Below, in pieces: positions 1-6,523 of a stretch of DNA of 32,077 bases. The stretch is from Nitrospinaceae bacterium (lineage in GTDB: Bacteria; Nitrospinota; Nitrospinia; Nitrospinales; VA-1): contig JAJDBH010000067.1 in NCBI GenBank assembly GCA_029261455.1, positions 1 through 32,077 of the forward strand, given 5' to 3'. The notes beneath the pieces are model-generated. The model was not told the DNA's origin and searched no databases. It saw only the letters and a program-made list of their open reading frames with translations. The position numbers and the translations under genes were made by a program. Within the stretch, counting starts at the first letter, position 1. Each line of letters begins with the position of its first letter.

Positions 1-29
1 GCACCTGCCCCAAAAACCAATACTTTCAC
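1..29 (-). CDS. Partial Rossmann-fold (NAD(P)/FAD-binding) protein, N-terminus only
   Basis: Only the first nine codons and part of a tenth lie in the window, read leftwards from a GTG at 29-27. They give MKVLVFGAG followed by a codon starting GC (probably Ala). This is the classic first beta strand and glycine-rich turn (GxGxxG start) of dinucleotide-binding proteins such as ketopantoate reductase, sugar-nucleotide dehydrogenases or epimerases. The specific enzyme cannot be told from ten residues. The Shine-Dalgarno is poor (a TGGGA stretch about 11 bases upstream), so the start is tentative. The gene would be divergent from the membrane-protein gene at 219, and the 189 bases between them hold both upstream regions, in which I see no convincing promoter pair. 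Confidence 0.45.
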
Positions 30-218
30 TATTTTTTTATCCCATCAAAGTGTTCGACAAATCAGTAACGTAACATAGCCAAAAAAAAACCGCCAACCTG
101 CCAGCTACCACCCATTGATAAATTGTTAAAAGAGAGATAAACTAGAGTAGTTAAATTACTCAATTATCTTTTCCTGAAAATTATCACCTCTTCGGAACTC
201 CCGAAAGGAGAAAATATT

Positions 219-761
219 ATGAATATAGAAAATCAACAAACGCAGTTCAACCATGAAGACTGGTTAGCACAACTTTACCGTTTTATGGAAACAGGCCGTC
301 AGTTTTTTAGAGAGCTTTTCAAAGGATTAAAAGCTCTGTCACAAAAAGGCCTGCTGGAAGCTTGGAAGGATATTCGCTCTGCGGTATCCCGACTCACTCC
401 GCAAGATTTTATAGTTACAGCGTTGATAAGCATTATTGGAATTTTTGGCCTGGTGATTTTCATGACGGGACTCGGACTTTTCAGTTATCAGACCATGCTC
501 TGGTTGCAGGATGGAACTTGGACTGAGTTCCCACTTTTTGTGGTTTTCAACTTTCTCTTTGAGAACACAGCACTCCATCAGTGGATGGTTCACCCAGAGT
601 CCTGGTTGGGACTGCAAAAACTGTTCTCTTGGTTTTTAGAATCTATTCCTCTTTCAATGGCGTTAATGATTCCCGGATTTTCCATTGCTTTATTCATGGC
701 AGGGACTTTGGTTGTAGCCTTGACCTATCGCTTTTATCAGTTAAGAAACAGGAATGACTGA
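219..761 (+). CDS. Small two-helix membrane protein of unknown function
   Basis: The 180-residue protein is not a family I recognise. Residues 1-60 are hydrophilic and probably helical. A long hydrophobic segment spans about 64-90, a moderately hydrophobic stretch covers 103-115, and a second clear transmembrane helix spans about 144-171, followed by a short basic tail (RFYQLRNRND). It is therefore probably an inner-membrane protein with two, possibly three, spans. The start is well supported: a GAAAGGAG Shine-Dalgarno lies about 8 bases before the ATG. The stop overlaps the ATG of the downstream pentapeptide-repeat gene by 8 bases (754-761), so the two are almost certainly translationally coupled and may work together, for example as a membrane anchor and a soluble solenoid partner. 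That pairing is an inference from the overlap alone. Confidence 0.8.
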   Translation: MNIENQQTQFNHEDWLAQLYRFMETGRQFFRELFKGLKALSQKGLLEAWKDIRSAVSRLTPQDFIVTALISIIGIFGLVIFMTGLGLFSYQTMLWLQDGTWTEFPLFVVFNFLFENTALHQWMVHPESWLGLQKLFSWFLESIPLSMALMIPGFSIALFMAGTLVVALTYRFYQLRNRND

Positions 762-1482
762 AAATACTCAATCGCTCAAGGAAAAACTGGAAGGTTCCAA
801 GAAATACCTCCAGAATGCCGACCTGAAAAAGGCTGACCTGGAAGGCGCTGACCTGCAAGGGGCAGAGTTGGGAGGTGCAGATATGCGCGGTGCCAACTTA
901 AAAAAAATATTCCTCAGCGAAGCAAAGATCGCCAAAGCTAATCTATCCGAGGCAGACCTTACTGAAGCAAATCTCAGTGGAGCCGATTTAAACAAATCAA
1001 ATCTAGGCGGGTCCAACCTTAAACAAGCTTATCTCCGGCGCGCCGATTTACGTGGGGCTAATTTAAGCGACACCAATCTGTTCAAAGCCAATCTCAGGGA
1101 ATGTGCGATGTTTAAAACCTGGGTGAAAAGGGCCGATTGCAGTCAGGCCAATATGCAAAATATTAAAGGTGCGCAAATGCATATGCAGGGTTCAAAGCTC
1201 AGCGGAACCAAGCTGGAAGGGGCGGACCTTTCTGGAGCCAGGCTTGACAATGTCAACTTTGAAGACGCTGGCCTACAGGTAGCCAACCTGAGTCGTGCAA
1301 ATTTAAAAGGAGCCAATTTCAACCGGGCTGACCTGCGTGGAGCTAATTTACGCTATGTGGTGGGGTTGACCCGAGAACAAATCGAGCATTCCCTGCTTGA
1401 TAAAACCACTCTTTTACCCAACTATCTTAAAATCAAATGGGAGACTGAAACCAAATTTGAAATTCTTGACAACAAAAATTAA
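754..1482 (+). CDS. Pentapeptide-repeat protein
   Basis: This 242-residue protein is built almost entirely of A(D/N)LxxA-type pentapeptides from about residue 20 to 205, for example NADLKKADLEGADL and SEADLTEANLSGADL. The family folds into a right-handed quadrilateral beta helix. The tail (GLTREQIEHSLLDKTTLLP followed by Y) matches the usual C-terminal cap of chromosomal pentapeptide proteins. There is no signal peptide or membrane segment, so it is probably cytosolic. Functions in this family range from DNA-gyrase mimicry (Qnr/MfpA type) to scaffolding, and nothing here selects among them. It overlaps the upstream membrane-protein gene by 8 bases. A paralogue lies at 3977-4816; the two share a Lys-rich N-terminal lead-in (GSKKYLQNADL here, KSKKNLEGADL there) and the same D-K-T-P-Y cap pattern. 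Confidence 0.93.
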   Translation: MTENTQSLKEKLEGSKKYLQNADLKKADLEGADLQGAELGGADMRGANLKKIFLSEAKIAKANLSEADLTEANLSGADLNKSNLGGSNLKQAYLRRADLRGANLSDTNLFKANLRECAMFKTWVKRADCSQANMQNIKGAQMHMQGSKLSGTKLEGADLSGARLDNVNFEDAGLQVANLSRANLKGANFNRADLRGANLRYVVGLTREQIEHSLLDKTTLLPNYLKIKWETETKFEILDNKN

Positions 1483-1488
1483 TCCTTC

Positions 1489-2028
1489 TTATTTTTGGTT
1501 TCTTCTGTCAATTTCACCCAGCAGTTCTCCCACCGTTTGAATATTTACCAGATCCCGATGACCTGAGACCATGCCAATGATTCCCACACTTAGAGCAAAT
1601 GGCTCATCTCGGTCACGCAGAATAATCGTCCCCGTTATATCCTGCTCGTTAAACTGAGGAATTTTTTCCACTTTAAGAGGAAGCTTTACCGCCTCCACCT
1701 CCACTGTAAAGGCATACTGTTTTTCTAAATATAATTTCAGCTCTTCTACTTCCTCTATCGATAAAAGATAATTAGCCCGACGCTGAATCCATAACTTTTC
1801 TTTGCCGGTTTGCTTCAAGTCGTGGAAATTCTCAATCAAGCGGTCATAAGAAGTCAGAGGTTCATCCCGCAAATAGCAGACCCAATCTACCTTCACAAAG
1901 GTTTCGGGATTCTGACCCGATAGTAATCGGGATGAGTCTATTAATGAAAAAGCATGATACAGTGTCACTCTTAATATCTCCCACCAGTCTGAGGTATTTA
2001 AGCAATAATACCTCGAAAACATATTCAT
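1489..2028 (-). CDS. Hypothetical protein, 179 aa
   Basis: I do not recognise the family. The N-terminal half is rich in aromatic residues (WW, YY, HAF), the middle is charged and helical (residues about 85-110), and the C-terminal 50 residues alternate hydrophobic and charged residues as in a beta-rich domain (TGTIILRDRDEPFALSVGII). No signal peptide or transmembrane helix is evident. A GGGGAG stretch a few bases before the chosen ATG supports initiation there; a second ATG two codons in is possible. The gene converges with the pentapeptide gene, with only 6 bases between stops. It is divergent from the small gene at 2062, with 33 bases between starts, so any promoters must overlap or lie inside the genes. 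Confidence 0.7.
   Translation of the reverse strand: MNMFSRYYCLNTSDWWEILRVTLYHAFSLIDSSRLLSGQNPETFVKVDWVCYLRDEPLTSYDRLIENFHDLKQTGKEKLWIQRRANYLLSIEEVEELKLYLEKQYAFTVEVEAVKLPLKVEKIPQFNEQDITGTIILRDRDEPFALSVGIIGMVSGHRDLVNIQTVGELLGEIDRRNQK
1991..2014. repeat. 8-bp inverted repeat in the first codons of the 1489-2028 gene
   Basis: GAGGTATT at 1991-1998 and AATACCTC at 2007-2014 form a perfect 8-bp inverted repeat with an 8-base loop. It lies within roughly codons 5-13 of the leftward 179-aa gene and about 48 bases before the divergent rightward start. It could be an operator between divergent genes or an mRNA hairpin just downstream of the leftward start. No regulator is identified. Confidence 0.4.
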
Positions 2029-2061
2029 GTCTCCCCTCGCCTACAAAGCGTATGGTGAGGT

Positions 2062-2337
2062 ATGTTTGATTTTAACCGACACCCGTTATTATTTCATGGA
2101 CAAAATATGAGCAATGATAGAAAGCTAATAAGATTTACTGCCGCAACCGGATTTTCTGTAGTTTTAGAGTTTAGAAGCACTGAAGAAATGAAGGAATATG
2201 AAGAAAAAATCAAAGGTGCAGGATTAGAATGCATCAACCTTGCTGACTTTAATCTCAACTTTGATCAGGCAGACTTGTTCATGGATATGAGAAGCCTCGA
2301 ATGCCGTGAGCAGTTTGATCTGGAGGACTGGATCTAA
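2062..2337 (+). CDS. Small hypothetical acidic protein, 91 aa
   Basis: This is a 91-residue acidic protein with no recognised domain. The segment KLIRFTAATGFSVVLEFRS reads as two beta strands and is followed by a charged helix (EEMKEYEEKIKGAGLECINL) and an acidic C-terminus ending LEDWI. That layout resembles a small alpha/beta domain. The ATG at 2062 has a GGTGAGG stretch only 1-2 bases away, which is too close for a good ribosome site. The internal ATG at 2107 (MSNDRKLIRF) is a plausible alternative start that would give a 76-residue protein covering the whole predicted fold. A GC-rich hairpin follows the stop directly. Confidence 0.55.
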   Translation: MFDFNRHPLLFHGQNMSNDRKLIRFTAATGFSVVLEFRSTEEMKEYEEKIKGAGLECINLADFNLNFDQADLFMDMRSLECREQFDLEDWI

Positions 2338-2352
2338 CCGGCGAGCCGCCGG
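2338..2352. other. GC-rich hairpin directly after the 2062-2337 gene
   Basis: CCGGCG (2338-2343), loop AGC, CGCCGG (2347-2352) is a perfect 6-bp stem starting at the base after the stop codon. No T-run follows, so it is not a standard intrinsic terminator. It may protect the 3' end of the mRNA or act with other factors. Confidence 0.4.
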
Positions 2353-2421
2353 AGGCGATGGGTCAATACCGATATCATATAAATTATCGTTGCCCCTTTT
2401 ACTATAGTCTGTCAACCTTCA

Positions 2422-2455
2422 CTCAGGGTACCCACTAGCGTGGGAGGCAACTGAG
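2422..2455. other. Nested inverted repeat in the 2338-2499 intergenic stretch
   Basis: An outer CTCAG (2422-2426) / CTGAG (2451-2455) pair encloses a CCCAC (2431-2435), TAGC, GTGGG (2440-2444) hairpin. The two stacked 5-bp stems lie between the converging 2062 gene and the TPR gene. There is no T-run. The structure is a candidate bidirectional terminator or REP-like unit; only this copy was seen in the window. Confidence 0.35.
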
Positions 2456-2499
2456 CTAAAACTCTTAAATCCTCAAGAACTACTTGCTAGCTAGAAAAG

Positions 2500-3060
2500 T
2501 TATTGTTCTATGGGTCCAGCGTCACGCTGGCGCAATGTTTGCAGTCTTTCAGTCAAGGTCTGGGGCTTTTCTTTACGGTCTTGTAGAAGTCGGGTGAACC
2601 AATCTATTCCTTCTCCGAGATGTGGGTCCATGCTTATGGCCTTGTCATAATCGGCAATGGCCTGTGGATAAAGTCCCATCCTATCTTGCAAGATGCCTCG
2701 GTTGGCAAAAGAAACGGCGGAACCAGAGTCTTGTTCGAGCACTTCGTTAAACGCTTCCAGCGCTTCCCGGTCCCGGCCCAACTGCATTAACGCCCGGGCT
2801 CTTCCTCTTTTAGCATGGACGAAGTCAGGGTACTCCCGGATGCTCGTGTCATAAGATTGCAAAGCATCTTCATATTTACCATCGGTATAAAAACCTACAG
2901 CACGACTGAACGCAGGTCCACCGGGATGAGTCTCAGGTCCCACCCCTTTATAAAAAGCCCACGCCAGCGAAGCAAAGATCAACCCTACGCCGATATAACG
3001 TATAACCCTGTAAACCGCGTCCGTTTTCATGATAAGGGTGAGATCCATTTCTGAATGCAA
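2500..3060 (-). CDS. Membrane-anchored TPR-repeat protein
   Basis: A single N-terminal transmembrane segment (IGVGLIFASLAWAFYKGV, about residues 24-41) is followed by three tetratricopeptide units between about residues 50 and 160: AVGFYTDGKYEDALQSYD, RARALMQLGRDREALEAFN and ANRGILQDRMGLYPQAIADY. The C-terminal 30 residues are charged. The protein is most likely tethered in the inner membrane with its TPR domain acting as a protein-interaction platform; the partner is unknown. The longest frame starts at a TTG (3060). ATGs at 3048 and 3030 (MKTDAVYRVIRY) are equally likely because no start has a clear ribosome site. It is the third gene of a probable leftward set with hspQ (3879) and the 171-aa ORF (3618), with gaps of 18 and 42 bases. 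Confidence 0.85.
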   Translation of the reverse strand: MHSEMDLTLIMKTDAVYRVIRYIGVGLIFASLAWAFYKGVGPETHPGGPAFSRAVGFYTDGKYEDALQSYDTSIREYPDFVHAKRGRARALMQLGRDREALEAFNEVLEQDSGSAVSFANRGILQDRMGLYPQAIADYDKAISMDPHLGEGIDWFTRLLQDRKEKPQTLTERLQTLRQRDAGPIEQ

Positions 3061-3102
3061 GAATGGATGTTACAACTCTGAGGAAAGAAAAACACGAAGA
3101 AG

Positions 3103-3618
3103 TTAATCCTGAAGTTTCCAATGTGCAAGGCGAATACCATCTTTCTGGGACTTACGAGCAAATCGCCCAACTCCCTCCGCAGGAATATTTTCATCGCTAT
3201 AAACTGCATTTACAAACTTGGCAACAAGATCGGGGTGGTCTTCGCCAAAGTCTGGAATTTTTTTCCCAACCCAATCGAACGTTGACTCATCTGACGTATA
3301 AAACTTTAAAAAAGTTGATAAATGCAGAATCAAACTATTCCGCCCCACATTTTGTGGCTTACGTTTAGAGCTCCCTTTAACCGCAGAAACAGGAAGCTGG
3401 AGTCCGCCTATCCTTCTGCAGGAATCCATCTGATCTTTTTTCGGGAGATATTTTGCTGCCAGAAAGCAAGTAGACAACACACTGCTCTCCAAATTTCCGT
3501 AGGGGAACTCATTGTCACCCTGCCGTAGTTTCTTCATTCCCTCAATTGCCGACTTGCCCTTTGGTGAACAACAAAAATGGGCACGCCAAACTTTAAATTC
3601 TTTAACAGTCTTGATCAT
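3103..3618 (-). CDS. Hypothetical protein, 171 aa (possibly genuine)
   Basis: I recognise no family. The N-terminus (MIKTVKEFKVWRAHFCC) and the C-terminal third (TFDWVGKKIPDFGEDHPDLV, then KFVNAVYSDENIP) look like normal globular protein, while the middle is rich in Ser, Arg and Lys. A GGAAGG sequence about 11 bases upstream of the ATG, just after the hspQ stop, could be its ribosome site. Position argues for it: it fills the space between hspQ and the TPR gene on the same strand with short gaps. Against it, a rightward frame at 3063-3368 covers part of the same DNA and also reads plausibly, so the coding strand is not certain. Confidence 0.5.
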   Translation of the reverse strand: MIKTVKEFKVWRAHFCCSPKGKSAIEGMKKLRQGDNEFPYGNLESSVLSTCFLAAKYLPKKDQMDSCRRIGGLQLPVSAVKGSSKRKPQNVGRNSLILHLSTFLKFYTSDESTFDWVGKKIPDFGEDHPDLVAKFVNAVYSDENIPAEGVGRFARKSQKDGIRLAHWKLQD

Positions 3619-3636
3619 CGAAAAAAAAGCCTTCCG

Positions 3637-3879
3637 TTAATTACTGCTGGCAGGGTCCGGAGCCAGGTTTTGTTCTGCCACATAGGTTTGGCTACCTCTC
3701 TGGTGGACCAGAACATGGTACCAGGGTTTATCTTTAGGTGGCTTGCTTCGTGCCATTTCGTTATACCATTCATCCGTCTGCTTGAATTCTAGGTCCACAC
3801 CTAAAATGATTCCTCGGTAATCAAACAGTTTGTGACAAATCAATTGTCCAATACAGAACTTCGCTTTTGTCGCGCTCAT
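3637..3879 (-). CDS. hspQ: HspQ / YccV-like hemimethylated-DNA-binding family protein, short form
   Basis: The 80-residue product carries the conserved core of the HspQ (YccV-like) family: KFCIGQLICHKLFDYRGIIL, DEWYNEMARSKPPKDKPWYH and TYVAEQNLAPD. E. coli HspQ binds hemimethylated oriC DNA and acts as a specificity factor for Lon protease. Many alphaproteobacterial and deltaproteobacterial homologues continue after the YVAEQNL motif with an HPxxxxFF-type segment; here the protein stops eight residues after that motif, so the C-terminus is shorter than usual. An AGGA sequence 8 bases before the ATG supports the start. The genes that follow (3618, 3060) are probably co-transcribed. Confidence 0.88.
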   Translation of the reverse strand: MSATKAKFCIGQLICHKLFDYRGIILGVDLEFKQTDEWYNEMARSKPPKDKPWYHVLVHQRGSQTYVAEQNLAPDPASSN

Positions 3880-3976
3880 CGCTTATCCTACAGTTTAGAT
3901 GTTTTTGTTTTTCATCGTCGACTTCCTCTCACGAGCAGGAAGTATCAAGAACGTTTTTAAATAATTCGAATAGTCC

Positions 3977-4816
3977 TCAGACTTTTTGCTTACACTCATA
4001 GGTATCTTCCGAGGTCCATATTACTTCAATATAATCTGGGATCTGGGTCTTACTATCAATGGTAGATAACTCCAGTTCTTGTGGAGAAATATTTTTCACT
4101 TTTCTGAGGTCGACTCCTTGAAATTTTGCTTCAATAAGCTCTGCCCCGGAAAAATCAGAATCCGTTAAGTCTGCGCTGCGAAAATCCGCATCTCCCAGTT
4201 TCGAGTTCACAAAACAGGTTGAAACCAGGCAAGCCTTTTTTAAACTTGCTTCACTCAAGTTCGCTCCGGAAAAATCTACATCACGACAGTCGGTTTCATT
4301 TAATTCTGCGGCAACCAAGTCGGCTCGGACCATTTTTGCACCCGCCAGTTTTCCTTTTCTCAGGTTGGCACCACGGCTGAAAATACCTTCCCGTGTATAG
4401 CGTCCTGAAAGTTTCGCCTCTGTCAAGTCTGCACCTGTCAAGTCTGCCTCAAGAAGGCTGGCCTCTATAAGGCTGGCTCGTATAAGATCGCTACCGGCTA
4501 AAATAGCCTGCGAAAGATTCGCTCCCATCAGGTCCGCAGAATTCAGGTTTGCACCTTCGAGGTTTGCTCGAGTGAGGTTGGTTTTTTGTAAAGTCGCCCC
4601 CGACAGGTTGGTATTTTTAAAATTCGCCCGCATAGCCTTGGCAGAAAAAAGATTCGCTCCCGTAAAATCTGCACCACTCAGATCGGCCGATGTCAGATTG
4701 GCAGAAATGAGGTTGGCATTTTTCAAATCTATGCTGGATAAATCCATACCCTTCAGGTCTGCACCTTCAAGATTTTTTTTAGATTTCTTAACTTTTTCTT
4801 TATCCCAGGTCTCCAT
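3977..4816 (-). CDS. Pentapeptide-repeat protein (second copy)
   Basis: About 47 pentapeptides of the ANLxxA / ADLxGA type run through most of this 279-residue protein. The solenoid is interrupted at about residues 138-149 (GRYTREGIFSRG), which may form a loop protruding from the beta helix, as in Qnr-type gyrase-protecting proteins. The region after the loop contains more Cys (DCRDVDF, KACLVSTCF). The start is set at the ATG at 4816 (METWDKEKVKKS) because an AGGGGG ribosome site lies about 8 bases upstream; an upstream in-frame ATG at 4897 lacks one. The C-terminal cap (DSKTQIPDYIEVIW) matches that of the first pentapeptide protein. Cytosolic; target unknown. Confidence 0.92.
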   Translation of the reverse strand: METWDKEKVKKSKKNLEGADLKGMDLSSIDLKNANLISANLTSADLSGADFTGANLFSAKAMRANFKNTNLSGATLQKTNLTRANLEGANLNSADLMGANLSQAILAGSDLIRASLIEASLLEADLTGADLTEAKLSGRYTREGIFSRGANLRKGKLAGAKMVRADLVAAELNETDCRDVDFSGANLSEASLKKACLVSTCFVNSKLGDADFRSADLTDSDFSGAELIEAKFQGVDLRKVKNISPQELELSTIDSKTQIPDYIEVIWTSEDTYECKQKV

Positions 4817-4990
4817 TGGAGAACCCCCTGAATGTTGAAGTATTGAATGGAAATCCAACCTATTTGAGATTGGAGCAAAGGATACCAATCTATTCATCTC
4901 TCAAGCTAAAGTCAAATGGTTCCTCCAAGAACCTGAGAAAATAGAAAAACTGGGCTAAACTGAATGGAGTATAACTCTGGAGATGAAATA

Positions 4991-5356
4991 ATGAGGTCTA
5001 AAATAACCAATCAGAGTGGTTTCACCTTGATAGAGCTGTTAATCGTTGTAGCTATTATAGGCCTTCTTGCCGGGATCGGATTCTCCCAATTTACCCAGCT
5101 TAAGGAACGTGCCTACGACCTCGACGCTCAAACAAGCCTTCAACATCTTTTTCGTGCTTGCAAAGTTTACTGGGGTGATAACGGACCAACCAGCACCTGC
5201 AACGTCAGTGCTGTATCGGCGGCTCCATACAGATTCGCATCTTCTACAGATATCACCATCGCAGGAACTGGAACAGAATCAAGTTTCAGCGCAACAGCCA
5301 ATCACAGTTTCAGCACCAACACCCTAAACATAAACGCTGCAGGTGCCGTTTCCTGA
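4991..5356 (+). CDS. Type IV pilin-like protein with prepilin signal
   Basis: The 121-residue precursor has a textbook class III signal: MRSKITNQSG, then the prepilin-peptidase site after Gly10, then FTLIELLIVVAIIGLLAGIG. Phe is at mature position 1 and the conserved Glu at position 5 (residue 15). The C-terminal domain is small (about 85 residues), rich in Ser, Thr and Ala, and has two cysteines (57 and 70) that could form a 12-residue disulfide loop (WGDNGPTSTC). A GGAG 8-9 bases before the ATG at 4991 fixes the start; a longer frame from 4964 is unnecessary. No pilus assembly gene (pilB, pilC, pilD) lies in the window, so this is a stand-alone major or minor pilin, or a pseudopilin. Confidence 0.9.
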   Translation: MRSKITNQSGFTLIELLIVVAIIGLLAGIGFSQFTQLKERAYDLDAQTSLQHLFRACKVYWGDNGPTSTCNVSAVSAAPYRFASSTDITIAGTGTESSFSATANHSFSTNTLNINAAGAVS

Positions 5357-5394
5357 CCCTGTTCAGAAACAAACTACCCGAAACTGCAAAAATA

Positions 5395-5468
<74 letters not shown>

Positions 5469-5653
5469 TAATTTAAGTTATTATTTTTCCACTAATTGTG
5501 TGAAGGGTTGAGCTCGGTCTCTTAATTTTATTTCTTGTGAATATTACAGCCAACTTAGGATTAAAGGCAAGGACTAACCCTTGTACCATCTTCAAGAATA
5601 AAGTCGTTTTTTCAACCCCCCTTTGTCAGGCTATTAAAAACAACAGTTTTTAC

Positions 5654-5681
5654 TTGACGATATCCCCGCGCTCAATATAAA
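5654..5681 (+). promoter_or_regulatory. Putative sigma70-type promoter for the cNBD gene
   Basis: TTGACG at 5654-5659 and TATAAA at 5676-5681 are separated by 16 bases, each one or two mismatches from consensus. They lie about 60 bases before the ATG at 5744, in the space between the leftward tRNA and the rightward gene. Confidence 0.5.
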
Positions 5682-5743
5682 ATTACATCAACCACCACAA
5701 TAACGAAAAAGCTTCGCAGGATTGGGGAGAGCTATATAATCAC

Positions 5744-6331
5744 ATGATTACCAGTCAGATATTTGATTACATTGAAAAGTTAGCATTTTTTGATGGTTTT
5801 ACTTCTGAAGAAAAATCCGAAGTAGTTAGCTTCACACAAAATGTTATTGGGTATCCTCAAGGAAATTTAATTATCCAACAGGGTTCCAAGGATCCATCAT
5901 TGCATATTCTTTTTGATGGAGAAGTGGTTTTGAGAAAGGAAGAGAAACCGGGTGTAGATATCACCCGGCTTTTACCGGGTTCTATCTTTGGGACCATCCC
6001 CGAACTCCCTGTCACCCCCCGCAACCAGAATGTCTTTGCCTTGAAAGAAAGTATAGTACTTCAGTTAGACCGACCCATGCTGGATGAGCTTAGTCCAGCT
6101 GTAATCAACAAGTTCAACATTGAGTTTATAAAGGTACTGTTCCGTCGTTTGTCTGAGACAAATGAAAGGGTCGCCGAGGAACGAGCTAAAATAGTGGGGG
6201 TAACCGGTGCCTATGGAAAAATTAAATCCGATTTAGATGCAATGCCTTCATTGCCAGATGATATGCGTATCACCTCAAACCTCATGTACAACCAGCTAAT
6301 AGATATCTGCTCTCCAACGAATAAGAGGTAG
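5744..6331 (+). CDS. Cyclic-nucleotide-binding-fold protein without DNA-binding domain
   Basis: Residues about 10-120 form a cNMP-binding (Crp-type) beta roll: LAFFDGFTSEEKSEV, then IQQGSKDPSLHILFDGEVVL, then ITRLLPGSIFGTIPELPVTP, then FALKESIVLQLDR. A long helix follows (LFRRLSETNERVAEERAKI, resembling the Crp dimerisation helix). The protein ends at 195 residues with a short tail and no HTH. The phosphate-binding cassette departs from the FGE(L/I)ALL...PRAA pattern: it reads FGTIPELPVTPRNQN and lacks the usual Glu after FG, so it may not bind cAMP or cGMP. Stand-alone domains of this type are found in two-component, motility and kinase complexes. The gene has its own likely promoter and no co-directional neighbour within 500 bases. 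Role unknown. Confidence 0.85.
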   Translation: MITSQIFDYIEKLAFFDGFTSEEKSEVVSFTQNVIGYPQGNLIIQQGSKDPSLHILFDGEVVLRKEEKPGVDITRLLPGSIFGTIPELPVTPRNQNVFALKESIVLQLDRPMLDELSPAVINKFNIEFIKVLFRRLSETNERVAEERAKIVGVTGAYGKIKSDLDAMPSLPDDMRITSNLMYNQLIDICSPTNKR

Positions 6332-6364
6332 GAATTCATTGAGGGTGTGAAACCACCGAGGTTG

Positions 6365-6523
6365 TTATTCTTTTTTATCTTTATCTGATACGATAGCAAA
6401 AAACTCTGCCATCAACTCACTATTACTTTTACCTGCTTTTTTCTTCTCGTCATTCACTAAACTCTCATCGACACTCTCGCAGGTCGATTGGTCCTGATTC
6501 TGGTTTTCAGTAACTGGGTTCAA
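6365..6523 (-). CDS. Small acidic ORF, 52 aa, TTG start
   Basis: This frame is too short for common ORF cut-offs. Read leftwards, TTG (6523-6521) is preceded by AAGGAG with a 6-base spacer (ATTACT), which is close to ideal. It encodes 52 residues starting MNPVTENQNQDQSTCESVDE and ending ELMAEFFAIVSDKDKKE. The N-terminal 30 residues are polar and probably disordered, followed by a short amphipathic helix. No family is recognised. The strong ribosome site and the normal stop favour a real gene. It converges on the cNBD gene, with 33 bases between stops. Confidence 0.5.
   Translation of the reverse strand: MNPVTENQNQDQSTCESVDESLVNDEKKKAGKSNSELMAEFFAIVSDKDKKE

Noticed and set aside
768-1016. Leftward 82-aa frame inside the first pentapeptide gene
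   Set aside because: It is the antisense of the repetitive pentapeptide codons, giving an Arg/Ser/Ala-rich repeat with no ribosome site. The same holds for the rightward frame at 4572-4838 inside the second copy.
3063-3368. Rightward 101-aa frame opposite the 171-aa leftward gene
   Set aside because: It reads plausibly but is antisense to the gene that completes the hspQ-TPR set, and it has no co-directional neighbour. It is kept as an open question in the findings.
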